Shown piece after piece: positions 1-8,801 of a stretch of 64,000 nucleotides of DNA (position 1 is the first letter of the stretch; every line of letters begins with the position of its first letter). The stretch comes from Streptococcus mitis (GTDB lineage Bacteria; Bacillota; Bacilli; Lactobacillales; Streptococcaceae), in contig NZ_JPFU01000009.1 of the NCBI RefSeq assembly GCF_000722695.1, positions 62,001-126,000 on the forward strand. Direction: 5' to 3'. The notes beneath the pieces were generated by a model. The model saw only the letters and a program-made list of their open reading frames with translations. It had not been told where the DNA came from and did no database searches. The position numbers were made by a program, and so were the translations under genes.

Positions 1-1
1 A

Positions 2-835
2 GTCGAACAAGTCTTTGACAAGGCACCTGAAAAAGTTATTACAAACAATCTTTCAACCACTGAAATCTTATTGGAGTTAGGCTTGAAGGATAAAATTGTT
101 GGCATGCTCAATCCAGACAATGCTGTGACGGACAAATACAAGGATGCTATTGCAGCTATTCCTCAAATTGGAGATAAAAAAACAGTCTCACAAGAGACAG
201 TCCTTTCTTATGAGCCAGACGCTGTGATGGGTCGAAACATGATGTTTTCTGAAAAATCCTTGGGGACAGTTAGCACTTGGAATGAAAATAAAATCCCAGT
301 TTATACACAAAAAGCTTCTCTCTCAACGATTCAGCAAGATTTGGGGAATATCGTAGAAGATGTCAAAAATCTTGGAATGATTTTTAATGTTCAGAACAAG
401 GCTAATGAATACGCAGCCCAATTACAAACTAAAATTGACGCTGTTAAGAAAGCAAACCCAGCAAGCCAAGGTGAAAAGAAAAAGGCTTTGATTATGGTTG
501 CTTATAATGATGAAACCTTCGGTGCCTATAAGTCTGCTTTGCAAGAAAGTTTACTGAACCAACTTGGTTATACAAACGTTGCTACGGGGACATCAGGCTT
601 GACCTTGGAAAATCTCGTGTCAATGGATCCTGAGTTGATTATCTATGTAACCAGCGACCGCAATAAAAAATTGGATGAAAAAGCAGTAGAGTTGATGAAG
701 GCAAATGCTGTTTTGGAAAGCGTTCCTGCTATTAAGAATCAAAAAATCATGACTATCTCTTACGATGAATTGATGGACTATGGTCCAGCAGTGATTGATT
801 CCCTTGAGAAAATCAATGACTTTATCAATAAATAA
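2..835 (+). CDS. Iron/siderophore ABC transporter substrate-binding protein (3' part, cut by window start)
   Basis: Periplasmic-binding-protein type III (FecB/FhuD/BtuF-like) domain that would capture ferric siderophore or haem outside the cell for an ABC importer. The reading frame is already open at base 2, so the signal peptide and lipobox are outside the window. Visible family features are the start of the first lobe (ITNNLSTTEILLELGLKDKIVG), the LSYEPDAVMG segment, the long interlobe helix region, and the second-lobe DPELIIYVTSD segment. It resembles the pneumococcal PiaA/PiuA class, but I cannot say which. The next gene, a probable siderophore esterase, overlaps its 3' end, which supports an iron role. 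Substrate is inferred. Confidence 0.85.
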   Translation, partial: VEQVFDKAPEKVITNNLSTTEILLELGLKDKIVGMLNPDNAVTDKYKDAIAAIPQIGDKKTVSQETVLSYEPDAVMGRNMMFSEKSLGTVSTWNENKIPVYTQKASLSTIQQDLGNIVEDVKNLGMIFNVQNKANEYAAQLQTKIDAVKKANPASQGEKKKALIMVAYNDETFGAYKSALQESLLNQLGYTNVATGTSGLTLENLVSMDPELIIYVTSDRNKKLDEKAVELMKANAVLESVPAIKNQKIMTISYDELMDYGPAVIDSLEKINDFINK

Positions 836-1508
836 TGAGTTTGATTGGGAAGGAATTCAAGTCAAGGTCAGCCTGCCTTCAACCTATGATTTCAATCAAA
901 CCTATCCAGCGATTCTCTTGAATGATGGAAACTTGGATTTTCTATCTTCCCTTTCCGAATCTGTGATTTTAGTGGGCTTGACCTCTAAAAATCGCCTAGA
1001 CGACTACACGCCCTGGAAGGCAGCTGCTCTGAGAGATGAATTTCCAGATTTTGGCGGTCAGGCAACAGCCTATCATGATCATTTATTTGGAGGTCTTTTA
1101 GACAAGTTGCAGTCGCTTTATCGCCTGGACAAAAATCGCCTTGCCTATGGAGGTTACTCACTAGGTGGTTTGGCGGCAGTCTACAGTCTTTTCAGCTTTG
1201 ACAAGGTCTCCTGTGTCTTTTCAATCTGCGGTTCCTTTTGGTATCCTGATTTTGTGACTTACTGCAAGGCAGAGACAGTGAAAAATCTAGACTGTTTGCT
1301 GTATTTACAGAATGGTCAAACAGAAGGAGCCCATCATACCAATCGCTTGGCTCAAGCACCAGCCTATGCTGAGCAGATCCATACCAGTCTTCAGAAATGC
1401 TATCCGAACGGCCAGTTTGTCTTTGATCCTTATGGACACCATGAACAAGTAGCTGAGCGATTTCTAGCTTTTTCCAGCTGGTTGGCCCAAAAATGGAAAA
1501 TCGAATAA
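816..1508 (+). CDS. Alpha/beta-hydrolase, putative (siderophore) esterase
   Basis: About 230 residues, of the esterase D / enterochelin-esterase type. It has the nucleophile elbow GYSLG (in YGGYSLGGLAAVY), a strand-start NDGNLDFL near the N-terminus, and a late His in YGHHEQ that fits the third member of the triad. The ATG at 816 (MTLSINNEFDW) lies inside the end of the upstream binding-protein gene, a 20-base overlap, so the two are translationally coupled; a TTG seven codons upstream is less likely. Enterochelin-type esterases release iron by cutting the siderophore after uptake; that role here is inferred from family and neighbour. A strong hairpin follows the stop. Confidence 0.75.
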   Translation: MTLSINNEFDWEGIQVKVSLPSTYDFNQTYPAILLNDGNLDFLSSLSESVILVGLTSKNRLDDYTPWKAAALRDEFPDFGGQATAYHDHLFGGLLDKLQSLYRLDKNRLAYGGYSLGGLAAVYSLFSFDKVSCVFSICGSFWYPDFVTYCKAETVKNLDCLLYLQNGQTEGAHHTNRLAQAPAYAEQIHTSLQKCYPNGQFVFDPYGHHEQVAERFLAFSSWLAQKWKIE

Positions 1509-1515
1509 AAGATTT

Positions 1516-1550
1516 ATCCCTTGGCACATGCCAAGGGATTGTTGTATTTA
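1516..1550 (+). terminator. Rho-independent terminator
   Basis: Perfect 11-bp stem (ATCCCTTGGCA pairing with TGCCAAGGGAT) just after the esterase stop codon, followed by a T-rich stretch. It ends the iron-uptake operon. Confidence 0.85.
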
Positions 1551-1554
1551 TTTA

Positions 1555-1660
1555 ATACTCTTCGAAAATCAAATTCAAACCACGTCAGCGTAGCCTTACC
1601 GTACTCAAGTACAGCTTGCGGCTAGCTTCCTAGTTTGCTTTTTGATTTTCATTGAGTATA
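1555..1660 (+). repeat. BOX element, boxA-boxC form without boxB
   Basis: Starts with ATACTCTTCGAAAATC and ends with TTTTCATTGAGTATA, the recognisable ends of the pneumococcal BOX repeat. It is about 106 bp, so the A and C subunits are joined directly with no B subunit. Its right end overlaps the last three sense codons and the stop codon of the minus-strand acyltransferase gene, so that gene now ends inside the repeat. Confidence 0.9.
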
Positions 1661-2407
1661 ACAAAGAGCCTCTCTCTTCTTATCTGGATTCCATACGAAG
1701 CTTGCGATAAAGCTAAAGATGATAGTTAGGATAGCGAGGATAATCGCAAGGATGAGGGCAGGTATGCGAATAAACCACCAGAGTGGGTTTGGTTTTTTAT
1801 CATTATGCCATTGTTTCGTTTCTTGGTCCAAACGTTGAAATTCTGCATGGATACGATTGGCGACTGTTTCAATGCCTTCATCATTCATTTTCTTGATATC
1901 GGAGATATCGATTGGATTTCCAAAGTTCATATCAACACGCTCACGGCTAACCAAGCCTTTCAAGGTCATGGGACCTGTGTAGGTAACCGGCATGATACGG
2001 ACCTTGGCCATTTTGGCAATCAGGGCAACTCCACCCTTGACATCGTTTGAGTGACGGCTCCCACTTGGAAACATGATGAGAGAGCGATCACTTTTTTTGA
2101 GAACATTGATAGGGTATTTGATGGCTGAGGAGCTTGGATTTTCACGGTCGATAGGAAAGGCACCACACATACGAATCCACCAGCCAAAGATACGGTTGGT
2201 AAAGAGTTCTTTTTTGGCCATAAAGATAAATTGTTTTGGCTTGGTCGCAAAGGCCATATAAACAGGATCCCACCAGGTGCGATGAGGCGCCACTAGGATA
2301 TAATTTTCATCTTGATTAGGAATTTTATCAGTATTATGATAGTGGGCATTGCCATTGATGGACCATAGGAGCAAGACAACTAATCCACGTAAATAAGTAT
2401 AAAACAT
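1649..2407 (-). CDS. 1-acyl-glycerol-3-phosphate acyltransferase family (PlsC-like)
   Basis: About 252 residues. Lysophospholipid acyltransferases move an acyl chain onto lysophosphatidate at the membrane during phospholipid synthesis. Motif I is HRTWWDP (HX4D) and motif II-like GAFPIDREN is present. Motif III reads FPSGSR rather than the usual FPEGTR, so the Glu that helps bind the phosphate is replaced by Ser. A hydrophobic C-terminal helix (PALILAIILAILTIIF) should anchor it. The start at 2407 has the ribosome site AAGGAG; an upstream ATG at 2452 lacks one. The last residues YTQ and the stop codon come from a BOX repeat. It is divergent from the P-type ATPase. Confidence 0.85.
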   Translation of the reverse strand: MFYTYLRGLVVLLLWSINGNAHYHNTDKIPNQDENYILVAPHRTWWDPVYMAFATKPKQFIFMAKKELFTNRIFGWWIRMCGAFPIDRENPSSSAIKYPINVLKKSDRSLIMFPSGSRHSNDVKGGVALIAKMAKVRIMPVTYTGPMTLKGLVSRERVDMNFGNPIDISDIKKMNDEGIETVANRIHAEFQRLDQETKQWHNDKKPNPLWWFIRIPALILAIILAILTIIFSFIASFVWNPDKKREALCYTQ

Positions 2408-2540
2408 GCGATCTCCTTCGATTGTTTTCTTGTTATTATTATACCTTATCAAAGGAGGGCTGGCAAACTTTTTTCCGTGACTAGGTGCATATTTGAGATG
2501 AGATTAGAATTCTTTTAGAAAAAATGATATGATAGGATTC

Positions 2541-4877
2541 ATGGATAAAAATAATATTGTGGGATTAACCCAAAGAGAAGTCAAGGAAAGACAGGCTAAG
2601 GGCTTGGTTAATGATTTTACTGCTTCTGCCAGTACCAGCACTTGGCAAATCATCAAACGAAATGTCTTTACCCTTTTTAACGCTTTGAACTTTGCCATTG
2701 CTTTGGCACTTTCCTTCGTGCAGGCTTGGAGCAATCTGGTCTTCTTTGCTGTTATCTGCTTTAACGCTTTTTCTGGTATTGTGACCGAGCTACGGGCCAA
2801 ACACATGGTCGATAAGCTCAATCTCATGACTAAGGAAAAGGTCAAAACCATCCGTGATGGTCAAGAAGTAGCTCTGAATCCTGAAGAATTGGTGCTAGGA
2901 GATGTCATTCGTTTGTCTGCTGGAGAACAGATTCCTAGTGATGCCTTGGTTCTAGAAGGCTTTGCAGAAGTCAATGAAGCCATGTTGACGGGGGAGAGTG
3001 ATTTGGTGCAAAAGGAAGTTGATGCCTTGCTTTTGTCAGGAAGTTTCTTGGCTAGTGGGTCAGTTTTGGCTCAAGTTCACCATGTTGGATCTGATAACTA
3101 TGCTGCCAAACTCATGCTTGAGGCTAAGACTGTGAAACCTATCAACTCCCGTATCATGAAATCGCTGGACAAGTTAGCTGGTTTTACTGGGAAGATTATC
3201 ATTCCCTTTGGTCTAGCTCTCTTGCTAGAAGCCTTGATCTTAAAAGGCCTGCCTCTCAAGTCATCCGTTGTAAATTCGTCTACAGCCCTTTTGGGGATGT
3301 TGCCCAAGGGAATCGCCCTTTTGACCATTACTTCGCTCTTGACTGCGGTGATTAAGCTGGGCTTGAAAAAGGTCTTGGTGCAGGAGATGTACTCTGTTGA
3401 GACCTTGGCGCGCGTGGATATGCTCTGTCTGGACAAGACGGGCACCATCACCCAAGGAAAGATGCAGGTGGAGGCTGTTCTTCCACTGACGGAAACTTAT
3501 GGTGATGAGGTTATTGCCAGTATTCTAACCAGCTATATGGCCCATAGTGAGGATAAAAATCCAACAGCCCAAGCTATTCGCAAGCGTTTTGTAGGAGAAG
3601 TTGCCTATCCTATGCTTTCCAATCTTCCCTTCTCCAGCGACCGCAAGTGGGGAGCCATGGAGTTAGAATGTTTAGGAACAGTTTTCTTAGGGGCGCCTGA
3701 GATGTTGCTGGATTCTGAAGTCCCAGAAGCCAGAGAGGCCTTGGAGAGAGGGTCACGTGTCTTGGTCTTGGCAGTCAGTCAGGAAAAACTAGACCATCAC
3801 AAACCACAAAAACCTTCTGATATTCAGGCTCTGGCTTTGCTGGAGATTTTGGACCCCATTCGAGAAGGAGCAGCTGAGACGCTGGACTATCTCCGTTCTC
3901 AGGAAGTGGGACTCAAGATTATCTCTGGTGACAATCCAGTCACTGTGTCCAGCATTGCCCAAAAGGCTGGTTTTGCAGACTATCACAGCTATGTAGATTG
4001 CTCAAAAATCACTGATGAGGAATTGATTGATATGGCTGAGGAGACAGCTATTTTTGGACGTGTTTCCCCTCATCAAAAGAAACTCATCATCCAAACGCTG
4101 AAAAAAGCAGGGCATACAACAGCTATGACTGGGGATGGAGTTAATGATATCCTGGCTCTTCGTGAGGCGGATTGTTCTATCGTGATGGCTGAAGGAGACC
4201 CTGCGACTCGTCAGATTGCCAATCTGGTTCTCTTGAACTCTGACTTTAATGATGTTCCTGAGATTCTCTTTGAAGGTCGTCGTGTGGTCAATAACATTGC
4301 CCATATCGCCCCGATTTTCTTGATAAAGACCATCTATTCTTTCTTGCTCGCAGTTATCTGTATTGCCAGTGCTTTACTAGGTCGGTCTGAGTGGATCTTG
4401 ATTTTCCCATTCATTCCAATCCAGATTACCATGATTGACCAGTTCGTGGAAGGTTTCCCGCCATTCGTTCTGACTTTTGAGCGAAATATCAAGCCTGTCG
4501 AGCCAAACTTCCTCAGAAGATCCATGCTTCGTGCTCTACCAAGTGCACTCATGGTCGTCTTCAGCGTCCTGTTTGTGAAAATATTTGGAAGTAGCCAAGG
4601 TTGGTCTGAGTTAGAAATCTCAACTCTACTCTATTATCTCTTGGGGTCAATTGGTTTCTTATCCGTATTTAGAGCCTGCATGCCATTTACCCTATGGCGT
4701 GTCCTCTTGATTGTTTGGTCAGTAGGAGGCTTCCTAGCCACAGCTCTCTTCCCAAGAATTCAAAAACTGCTTGAAATTTCGACATTAACAGGACAAACAT
4801 TATCTGTTTATGGTGTCATGATGTTGGTCTTTACCGTGATTTTCATTATAACCAGTCGCTATCAAGGCAGAAAATAA
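2541..4877 (+). CDS. P-type cation-transporting ATPase (E1-E2)
   Basis: About 778 residues. All P-type hallmarks are present in order: actuator TGES (LTGESDLV), phosphorylation site DKTGTIT, nucleotide-domain FSSDRKWG, hinge DPIREGA and TGDGVND. Transmembrane pairs lie near the N-terminus, before DKTG and in the C-terminal third. The short N-terminus has no CxxC metal-binding domain, which argues against a copper/heavy-metal PIB type and for the P2/E1-E2 cation group; the ion cannot be read from the sequence. ATG at 2541 (MDKNN) is chosen; an in-frame ATG at 2529 adds four residues. Neither has a good ribosome site. It corresponds in position and sequence to the gene beside plsC that I remember in pneumococcus. 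Confidence 0.88.
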   Translation: MDKNNIVGLTQREVKERQAKGLVNDFTASASTSTWQIIKRNVFTLFNALNFAIALALSFVQAWSNLVFFAVICFNAFSGIVTELRAKHMVDKLNLMTKEKVKTIRDGQEVALNPEELVLGDVIRLSAGEQIPSDALVLEGFAEVNEAMLTGESDLVQKEVDALLLSGSFLASGSVLAQVHHVGSDNYAAKLMLEAKTVKPINSRIMKSLDKLAGFTGKIIIPFGLALLLEALILKGLPLKSSVVNSSTALLGMLPKGIALLTITSLLTAVIKLGLKKVLVQEMYSVETLARVDMLCLDKTGTITQGKMQVEAVLPLTETYGDEVIASILTSYMAHSEDKNPTAQAIRKRFVGEVAYPMLSNLPFSSDRKWGAMELECLGTVFLGAPEMLLDSEVPEAREALERGSRVLVLAVSQEKLDHHKPQKPSDIQALALLEILDPIREGAAETLDYLRSQEVGLKIISGDNPVTVSSIAQKAGFADYHSYVDCSKITDEELIDMAEETAIFGRVSPHQKKLIIQTLKKAGHTTAMTGDGVNDILALREADCSIVMAEGDPATRQIANLVLLNSDFNDVPEILFEGRRVVNNIAHIAPIFLIKTIYSFLLAVICIASALLGRSEWILIFPFIPIQITMIDQFVEGFPPFVLTFERNIKPVEPNFLRRSMLRALPSALMVVFSVLFVKIFGSSQGWSELEISTLLYYLLGSIGFLSVFRACMPFTLWRVLLIVWSVGGFLATALFPRIQKLLEISTLTGQTLSVYGVMMLVFTVIFIITSRYQGRK

Positions 4878-4883
4878 AGAAAG

Positions 4884-4910
4884 ACTGCAATCTGTGGATT
4901 GCGGTTTTCT
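4884..4910 (+). terminator. Rho-independent terminator after the P-type ATPase
   Basis: Stem ACTGCAATC / GATTGCGGT with a TGTG loop and a following TTTTCTT run, directly after the ATPase stop codon. Confidence 0.8.
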
Positions 4911-4959
4911 TATACGACGAGTCTATCGTAGATCTGATGTGCAAGGCCTATGTGTCTAT

Positions 4960-5005
4960 TATAGTAGATTGAAATAAGATATGATCAAATCAATTAGGAA
5001 AGTTA
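4960..5005 (+). repeat. Truncated RUP element, interrupted by a BOX
   Basis: The first 46 bases match the left end of the complete RUP at 5190 (TATAGTxxATTGAAATAAGATATGA..., ...ATTAGGAAAGT). The match stops exactly where a BOX element begins, so a BOX has replaced or inserted into this RUP. Confidence 0.7.
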
Positions 5006-5158
5006 ATACTCTTCGAAAATCAAATTTAAACCACGTCAGCGTCGCCTTACTGTGGGTATGGTTACTGACTTCGTCAGTTCTATCCACAACCTCAAAGCAG
5101 TTCTTTGATCAACCTGCGGCTAGTTTCTTAGTTTGCTTTTTGATTTTTATTGAGTATA
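5006..5158 (+). repeat. BOX element, A-B-C form
   Basis: 153 bp running from ATACTCTTCG to ATTGAGTATA, with one boxB (GACTTCGTCAGTTCTATC...). It sits in the 539-bp gap between the P-type ATPase and the SNF2 gene. A 67-codon open frame across it is an artefact of the repeat. Confidence 0.9.
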
Positions 5159-5189
5159 AAAACTGTCAGATGAAGGGATGGTGAAATCG

Positions 5190-5296
5190 TATAGTGCATT
5201 GAAATAAGATATGAACAAATTGATTAGGAAAGTCAAATTAATTTCTAGAAATGTTTTAGTAGTCGCTATGTACTATTCTAGTTTCAATATACTATA
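5190..5296 (+). repeat. RUP element, complete (107 bp)
   Basis: Exactly 107 bp with inverted ends TATAGTGCATTGAAA... and ...TTTCAATATACTATA. This is the size and terminal structure of the pneumococcal RUP repeat, thought to be mobilised in trans by IS630-type transposase and to target TA dinucleotides. The rest of the gap (5297-5365) shows nothing I can name. Confidence 0.85.
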
Positions 5297-5365
5297 TCTA
5301 TACGAATAGAAACGTGACGGTAAGGCATATAGAGCTCGTAAGAGGGCGAGAAAGTCTGCAACCTT

Positions 5366-5413
5366 AAAAAGAACTAGATAAATCCACTAAGTATGGTTAC
5401 TCTAGTTCTTTTT
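5366..5413 (-). terminator. Terminator, probably bidirectional, for the SNF2 gene
   Basis: 13-bp inverted repeat (AAAAAGAACTAGA and TCTAGTTCTTTTT) with a 22-nt loop, just downstream of the minus-strand SNF2 stop codon. A-runs and T-runs on both sides suit termination in both directions. The same stem occurs after the giant adhesin gene at 41557. Confidence 0.75.
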
Positions 5414-5416
5414 CGT

Positions 5417-8400
5417 TTATTCAATACCCAAGATTTCCTTAATATCATCAACGCTCAGATTGCTTCTACTTTCTTGTCCTTCAAGGACGGTGTTGAAGAG
5501 TTCTTTTTTACTTTCTTGGAGTTCTTGGATTTTTTCCTCTATGGTTCCAAGTGTGATAAGGCGATATACATCGACTTGTTTGGTCTGGCCAAGGCGGTGG
5601 CTTCGTCCGATGGCTTGCATCTCGACTGCTGGATTCCACCAGAGGTCACAGAGGATGATGGTATCAGCTCCTGTTAGATTCAGTCCTGTTCCACCTGCTT
5701 TTAGGGAAATGAGGAAGCAGTCTTTTTCACCTTGATTGAAGAGATTGACCATTTCTTGACGTTTATCTGAAGGTGTTTGTCCTGTTATTTTAAAGTGAGA
5801 CATTTCTTTTTTCTCTAGTTCTTGCTCAATGAGATCAAGCATAGAGGTGAATTGTGAAAAGATAAGTGGTCGTGCTCCTTTTTTACGAATGGTGTCCAGG
5901 AGCTCGAATAAGCTGTCTATTTTTCCACTATCCCCTGTGTAGTCTTCTAAAAAGAGAGCTGGGGTATTACAGATTTGTCTAAGTCGGGTCAGTCCTGCTA
6001 ATATTTCAATTTTATGACGTTTAATCTCATCAGCGCTGGCTCCTGCAACCATTTCTTGCATACGTCGAAGTTGAGCTAGATAGAGCGTTTTTTGTGAACT
6101 GCTGAGTTCATTGCTGTAGAGGTGCTCGCTCAGTTCAGGCAATTCTGTCAGAACTTCGTCTTTTTTCCTACGCAGAACAAAAGGTTGAATCAGTTTAGCA
6201 ACGAGTTGAGGTGACAATTTTGAAAATTCCTTTTTACTTGGTAAGAGTCCTGGTAATACTATCTGGAAAATAGACCAAATCTCTTCGAGACGGTTTTCGA
6301 TAGGAGTTCCAGATAGGGCATAGCAGGTCTTGACATCAAATTCTCTCAAAGCTTGTGCTGTTTTGGTCTGACTATTTTTTATCATCTGTGCTTCATCTAA
6401 GATGAGGTAGTCGTAAGACTGCTTTTGATAGTGTTCAAGGTCAGATCGAAAAGATGGATAGCTTGTAATAGTGATAGTGGCAGATTTTTCGATTTGCTTG
6501 ATACGCTCAGTTTTTGTGCCATAGGCTACTTCAACCTGTTTGTGAGGTACAAATTTTCGGAATTCTTCCTTCCAATTGTAAAGAAGGCTGGCTGGAGCTA
6601 GGATAAGAGCTTTCTGTTCTGGTTTAAGGTTGGCTTCCAGAAGAGTGATGGTTTGCAAGGTTTTCCCTAGCCCCATATCGTCCGCCAGAATTCCTCCAAA
6701 ATGATAATAATCCAGCATACTCAGCCACTTGACTCCTTCTTTCTGATAGGAGCGAAGTTTGGCCTTGACTTCATAAGGTTTGATATCAAATTCTTCAGGG
6801 TGGGTCAGATCATAAGCCATCTTTTTGAAATCACGAGAAAAATTGACATGTTCATTGTCTTTGAAGGTTTCAGAAAGGCTAAAGGCACGAGATTTGTGCA
6901 TCTTGATTTTTCCGTCTGAAAATTTAGCGCGAAGCTCTTGGAGACTTTGGGCAACCTTGAGACTTTCATCGTCAAAGACTAGAACCTTTCCTTGCTTGGT
7001 TTGGTAGTGGCTTTCTTGATTCCATAAAGCTTGGATAGCTTTTTCAACCTCATCTTCTGAAATCATAGAAAAATCAAACTGAACTGAAAGGAAGCCGTCG
7101 TCGTCAAAAATGTCAATGACAGCAGGATCTTCTACTAAGAGTTTTTCAAGCGATTCATCTAGTTGAACTTGACCCAGAGTACGAAAACGGGGTAGTTCTT
7201 TTAGGAAGAAATCAACGACTTTTATTTTAGAAAGACTATGAAATTCCTCTTTGAAACCAGCAGAAAGCAGTTGATGATAGATTTTTCTGGCTTTGCTAGC
7301 TTGGTAAGTATAGGGGAGGGTTAGGAGATCTTGTTTAGAATGGACTTGTTTTTCTCCAAAGGACCACACCATGTTGAGGGCAATTTCATTTCTAGTCTTG
7401 GAGAAGGCAAAGATGGGGATGAAGTCATGGATTTGTAATTCATCTGGGATACTGATAGGAACATAGTTTGAGATGATATTACAGACTTGCATGAGTTCAG
7501 CCTTATTTTCCTTTGAAAAGATAAGAGGAGAACTTTCTTGATAATGGTAGATCCAAGTAGCTAATTTATCTAAAAAGTAACGGTGCTCTTTTTTGATGAT
7601 GTGGAAGTGATTGTGTCGAATCCAAAGTTTTTCTTGAATAATGAAACCAAAATAAGCTGTATTGATGATTTCATAATGGTTATTAGATTTGACAACTTTA
7701 AAAATTTTTTCTTCCGGGATAAAGGGACTATCATCTAAGAATATAAGAGGGTATTCGGCTTTTGAGGTTACATATTGGAAGACATCCAAAGCTTGAAAAA
7801 GTGGCACGAGGTCGTTTAAATAGCTAACAGGAGCCTCTAAATAGCGTCCGCAATCTCTAGGGCTAATATCGTAACCGAAGTTGAAATAAGAATGTTCATT
7901 TCTATCGATGAAATATTTTTTGATATAGAGGAGTAAGTTTTGGGACGCCTGATTAAACTGGTCTAATGATAAGTTGATTGTCCCGATTTTCTGTGAAACA
8001 AAGTAATCTTCCTGTTGGAAAATGAGAAAAATGAAGTGGGCTATGTCCTTGATAACATAGGAACGAGAAGCCTGTTCAACCTGTAGTTTTAAGGTCCAAG
8101 CTAGGCTATGATTTCGGATTTCGACTTGTCCATGAAGGGAAAGTGAAGGCGCCGTCGCTTTTTCTTCTACCAGTTCGTCATGGAGTTCTTCAGATGGCAA
8201 GGTAGGGATCAGTTGGCTGGCAAAACTTGGTTTATGACTAGATTTACGAATGCGTTCTTGAATAACTTGGGGTAGACTACGAAAGTAGAGATCCATGGCA
8301 ACCCAGTGTTTACAGACTTCCTGATTTTGGAAATCATTACATTCGCAATGAAAACCAGTCAAATCGAAGTGCTCCATACTGGTCAGGATGTTGGGTTCCA

Positions 8401-8539
8401 GATACATGGAGATGCCATTATAGGTATTGGGATGCTTAAAATATTCTTTGTTTTCAGTATCAAAATAGTTTTTTATCTGTTGGAAAATAGTTCGTCCATC
8501 CATTCTCATACGAGCAGGTAGTCTATCGGGAACCGTCAT
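5417..8539 (-). CDS. SNF2-family DNA helicase/translocase with SWIM zinc finger
   Basis: About 1040 residues. An N-terminal SWIM zinc finger (CEC...CKH within FHCECNDFQNQEVCKHW) is followed by a long bacterial SNF2-associated region. The ATPase core has ADDMGLGKT (Walker A), LILDEAQ (motif II) and LSGTPIENR (motif III); the helicase C lobe has FSQFTSM, KAGGTGLNL and QAIGRSHRLGQ. Such proteins use ATP to translocate on duplex DNA; the bacterial member's task is not established. The start at 8539 has an AGAGG ribosome site 8 nt upstream; an ATG at 8563 would add eight residues with a weaker site. It is monocistronic, with its own terminator. Confidence 0.88.
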   Translation of the reverse strand: MTVPDRLPARMRMDGRTIFQQIKNYFDTENKEYFKHPNTYNGISMYLEPNILTSMEHFDLTGFHCECNDFQNQEVCKHWVAMDLYFRSLPQVIQERIRKSSHKPSFASQLIPTLPSEELHDELVEEKATAPSLSLHGQVEIRNHSLAWTLKLQVEQASRSYVIKDIAHFIFLIFQQEDYFVSQKIGTINLSLDQFNQASQNLLLYIKKYFIDRNEHSYFNFGYDISPRDCGRYLEAPVSYLNDLVPLFQALDVFQYVTSKAEYPLIFLDDSPFIPEEKIFKVVKSNNHYEIINTAYFGFIIQEKLWIRHNHFHIIKKEHRYFLDKLATWIYHYQESSPLIFSKENKAELMQVCNIISNYVPISIPDELQIHDFIPIFAFSKTRNEIALNMVWSFGEKQVHSKQDLLTLPYTYQASKARKIYHQLLSAGFKEEFHSLSKIKVVDFFLKELPRFRTLGQVQLDESLEKLLVEDPAVIDIFDDDGFLSVQFDFSMISEDEVEKAIQALWNQESHYQTKQGKVLVFDDESLKVAQSLQELRAKFSDGKIKMHKSRAFSLSETFKDNEHVNFSRDFKKMAYDLTHPEEFDIKPYEVKAKLRSYQKEGVKWLSMLDYYHFGGILADDMGLGKTLQTITLLEANLKPEQKALILAPASLLYNWKEEFRKFVPHKQVEVAYGTKTERIKQIEKSATITITSYPSFRSDLEHYQKQSYDYLILDEAQMIKNSQTKTAQALREFDVKTCYALSGTPIENRLEEIWSIFQIVLPGLLPSKKEFSKLSPQLVAKLIQPFVLRRKKDEVLTELPELSEHLYSNELSSSQKTLYLAQLRRMQEMVAGASADEIKRHKIEILAGLTRLRQICNTPALFLEDYTGDSGKIDSLFELLDTIRKKGARPLIFSQFTSMLDLIEQELEKKEMSHFKITGQTPSDKRQEMVNLFNQGEKDCFLISLKAGGTGLNLTGADTIILCDLWWNPAVEMQAIGRSHRLGQTKQVDVYRLITLGTIEEKIQELQESKKELFNTVLEGQESRSNLSVDDIKEILGIE

Positions 8540-8759
8540 TGAAGTAACCTCTGTTCTAATCATTCTTTTCTCTATATTATCAGATTTTATAGGAAAAGAA
8601 TAGACTTATCTTACATAAATTGCATCTTGATAGGGAGTGGAAAAATAAAGAGTTTCTCTTGATTGTAAATCTTTCAATTGGATCCATCTATTGCCTTAGG
8701 CCATTGAAACTTATTTCGCTGGAGCTACTTATATTACTGGAAAGTTGGGGATTGAAATG

Positions 8760-8768
8760 TGGTATAAT
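8760..8768 (+). promoter_or_regulatory. Extended -10 promoter for the trmK operon
   Basis: TGG followed by TATAAT, about 33 nt before the trmK start. No convincing -35 at the usual distance, which is acceptable for an extended -10 promoter. Confidence 0.5.
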
Positions 8769-8801
8769 AAGAGGTAACAGAGTTTTGGAAAGTGAGAGAA
8801 G

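Noticed and set aside
4981-5184. 67-codon frame in the gap before the SNF2 gene
   Set aside because: It is a translation of the BOX element and RUP stub.
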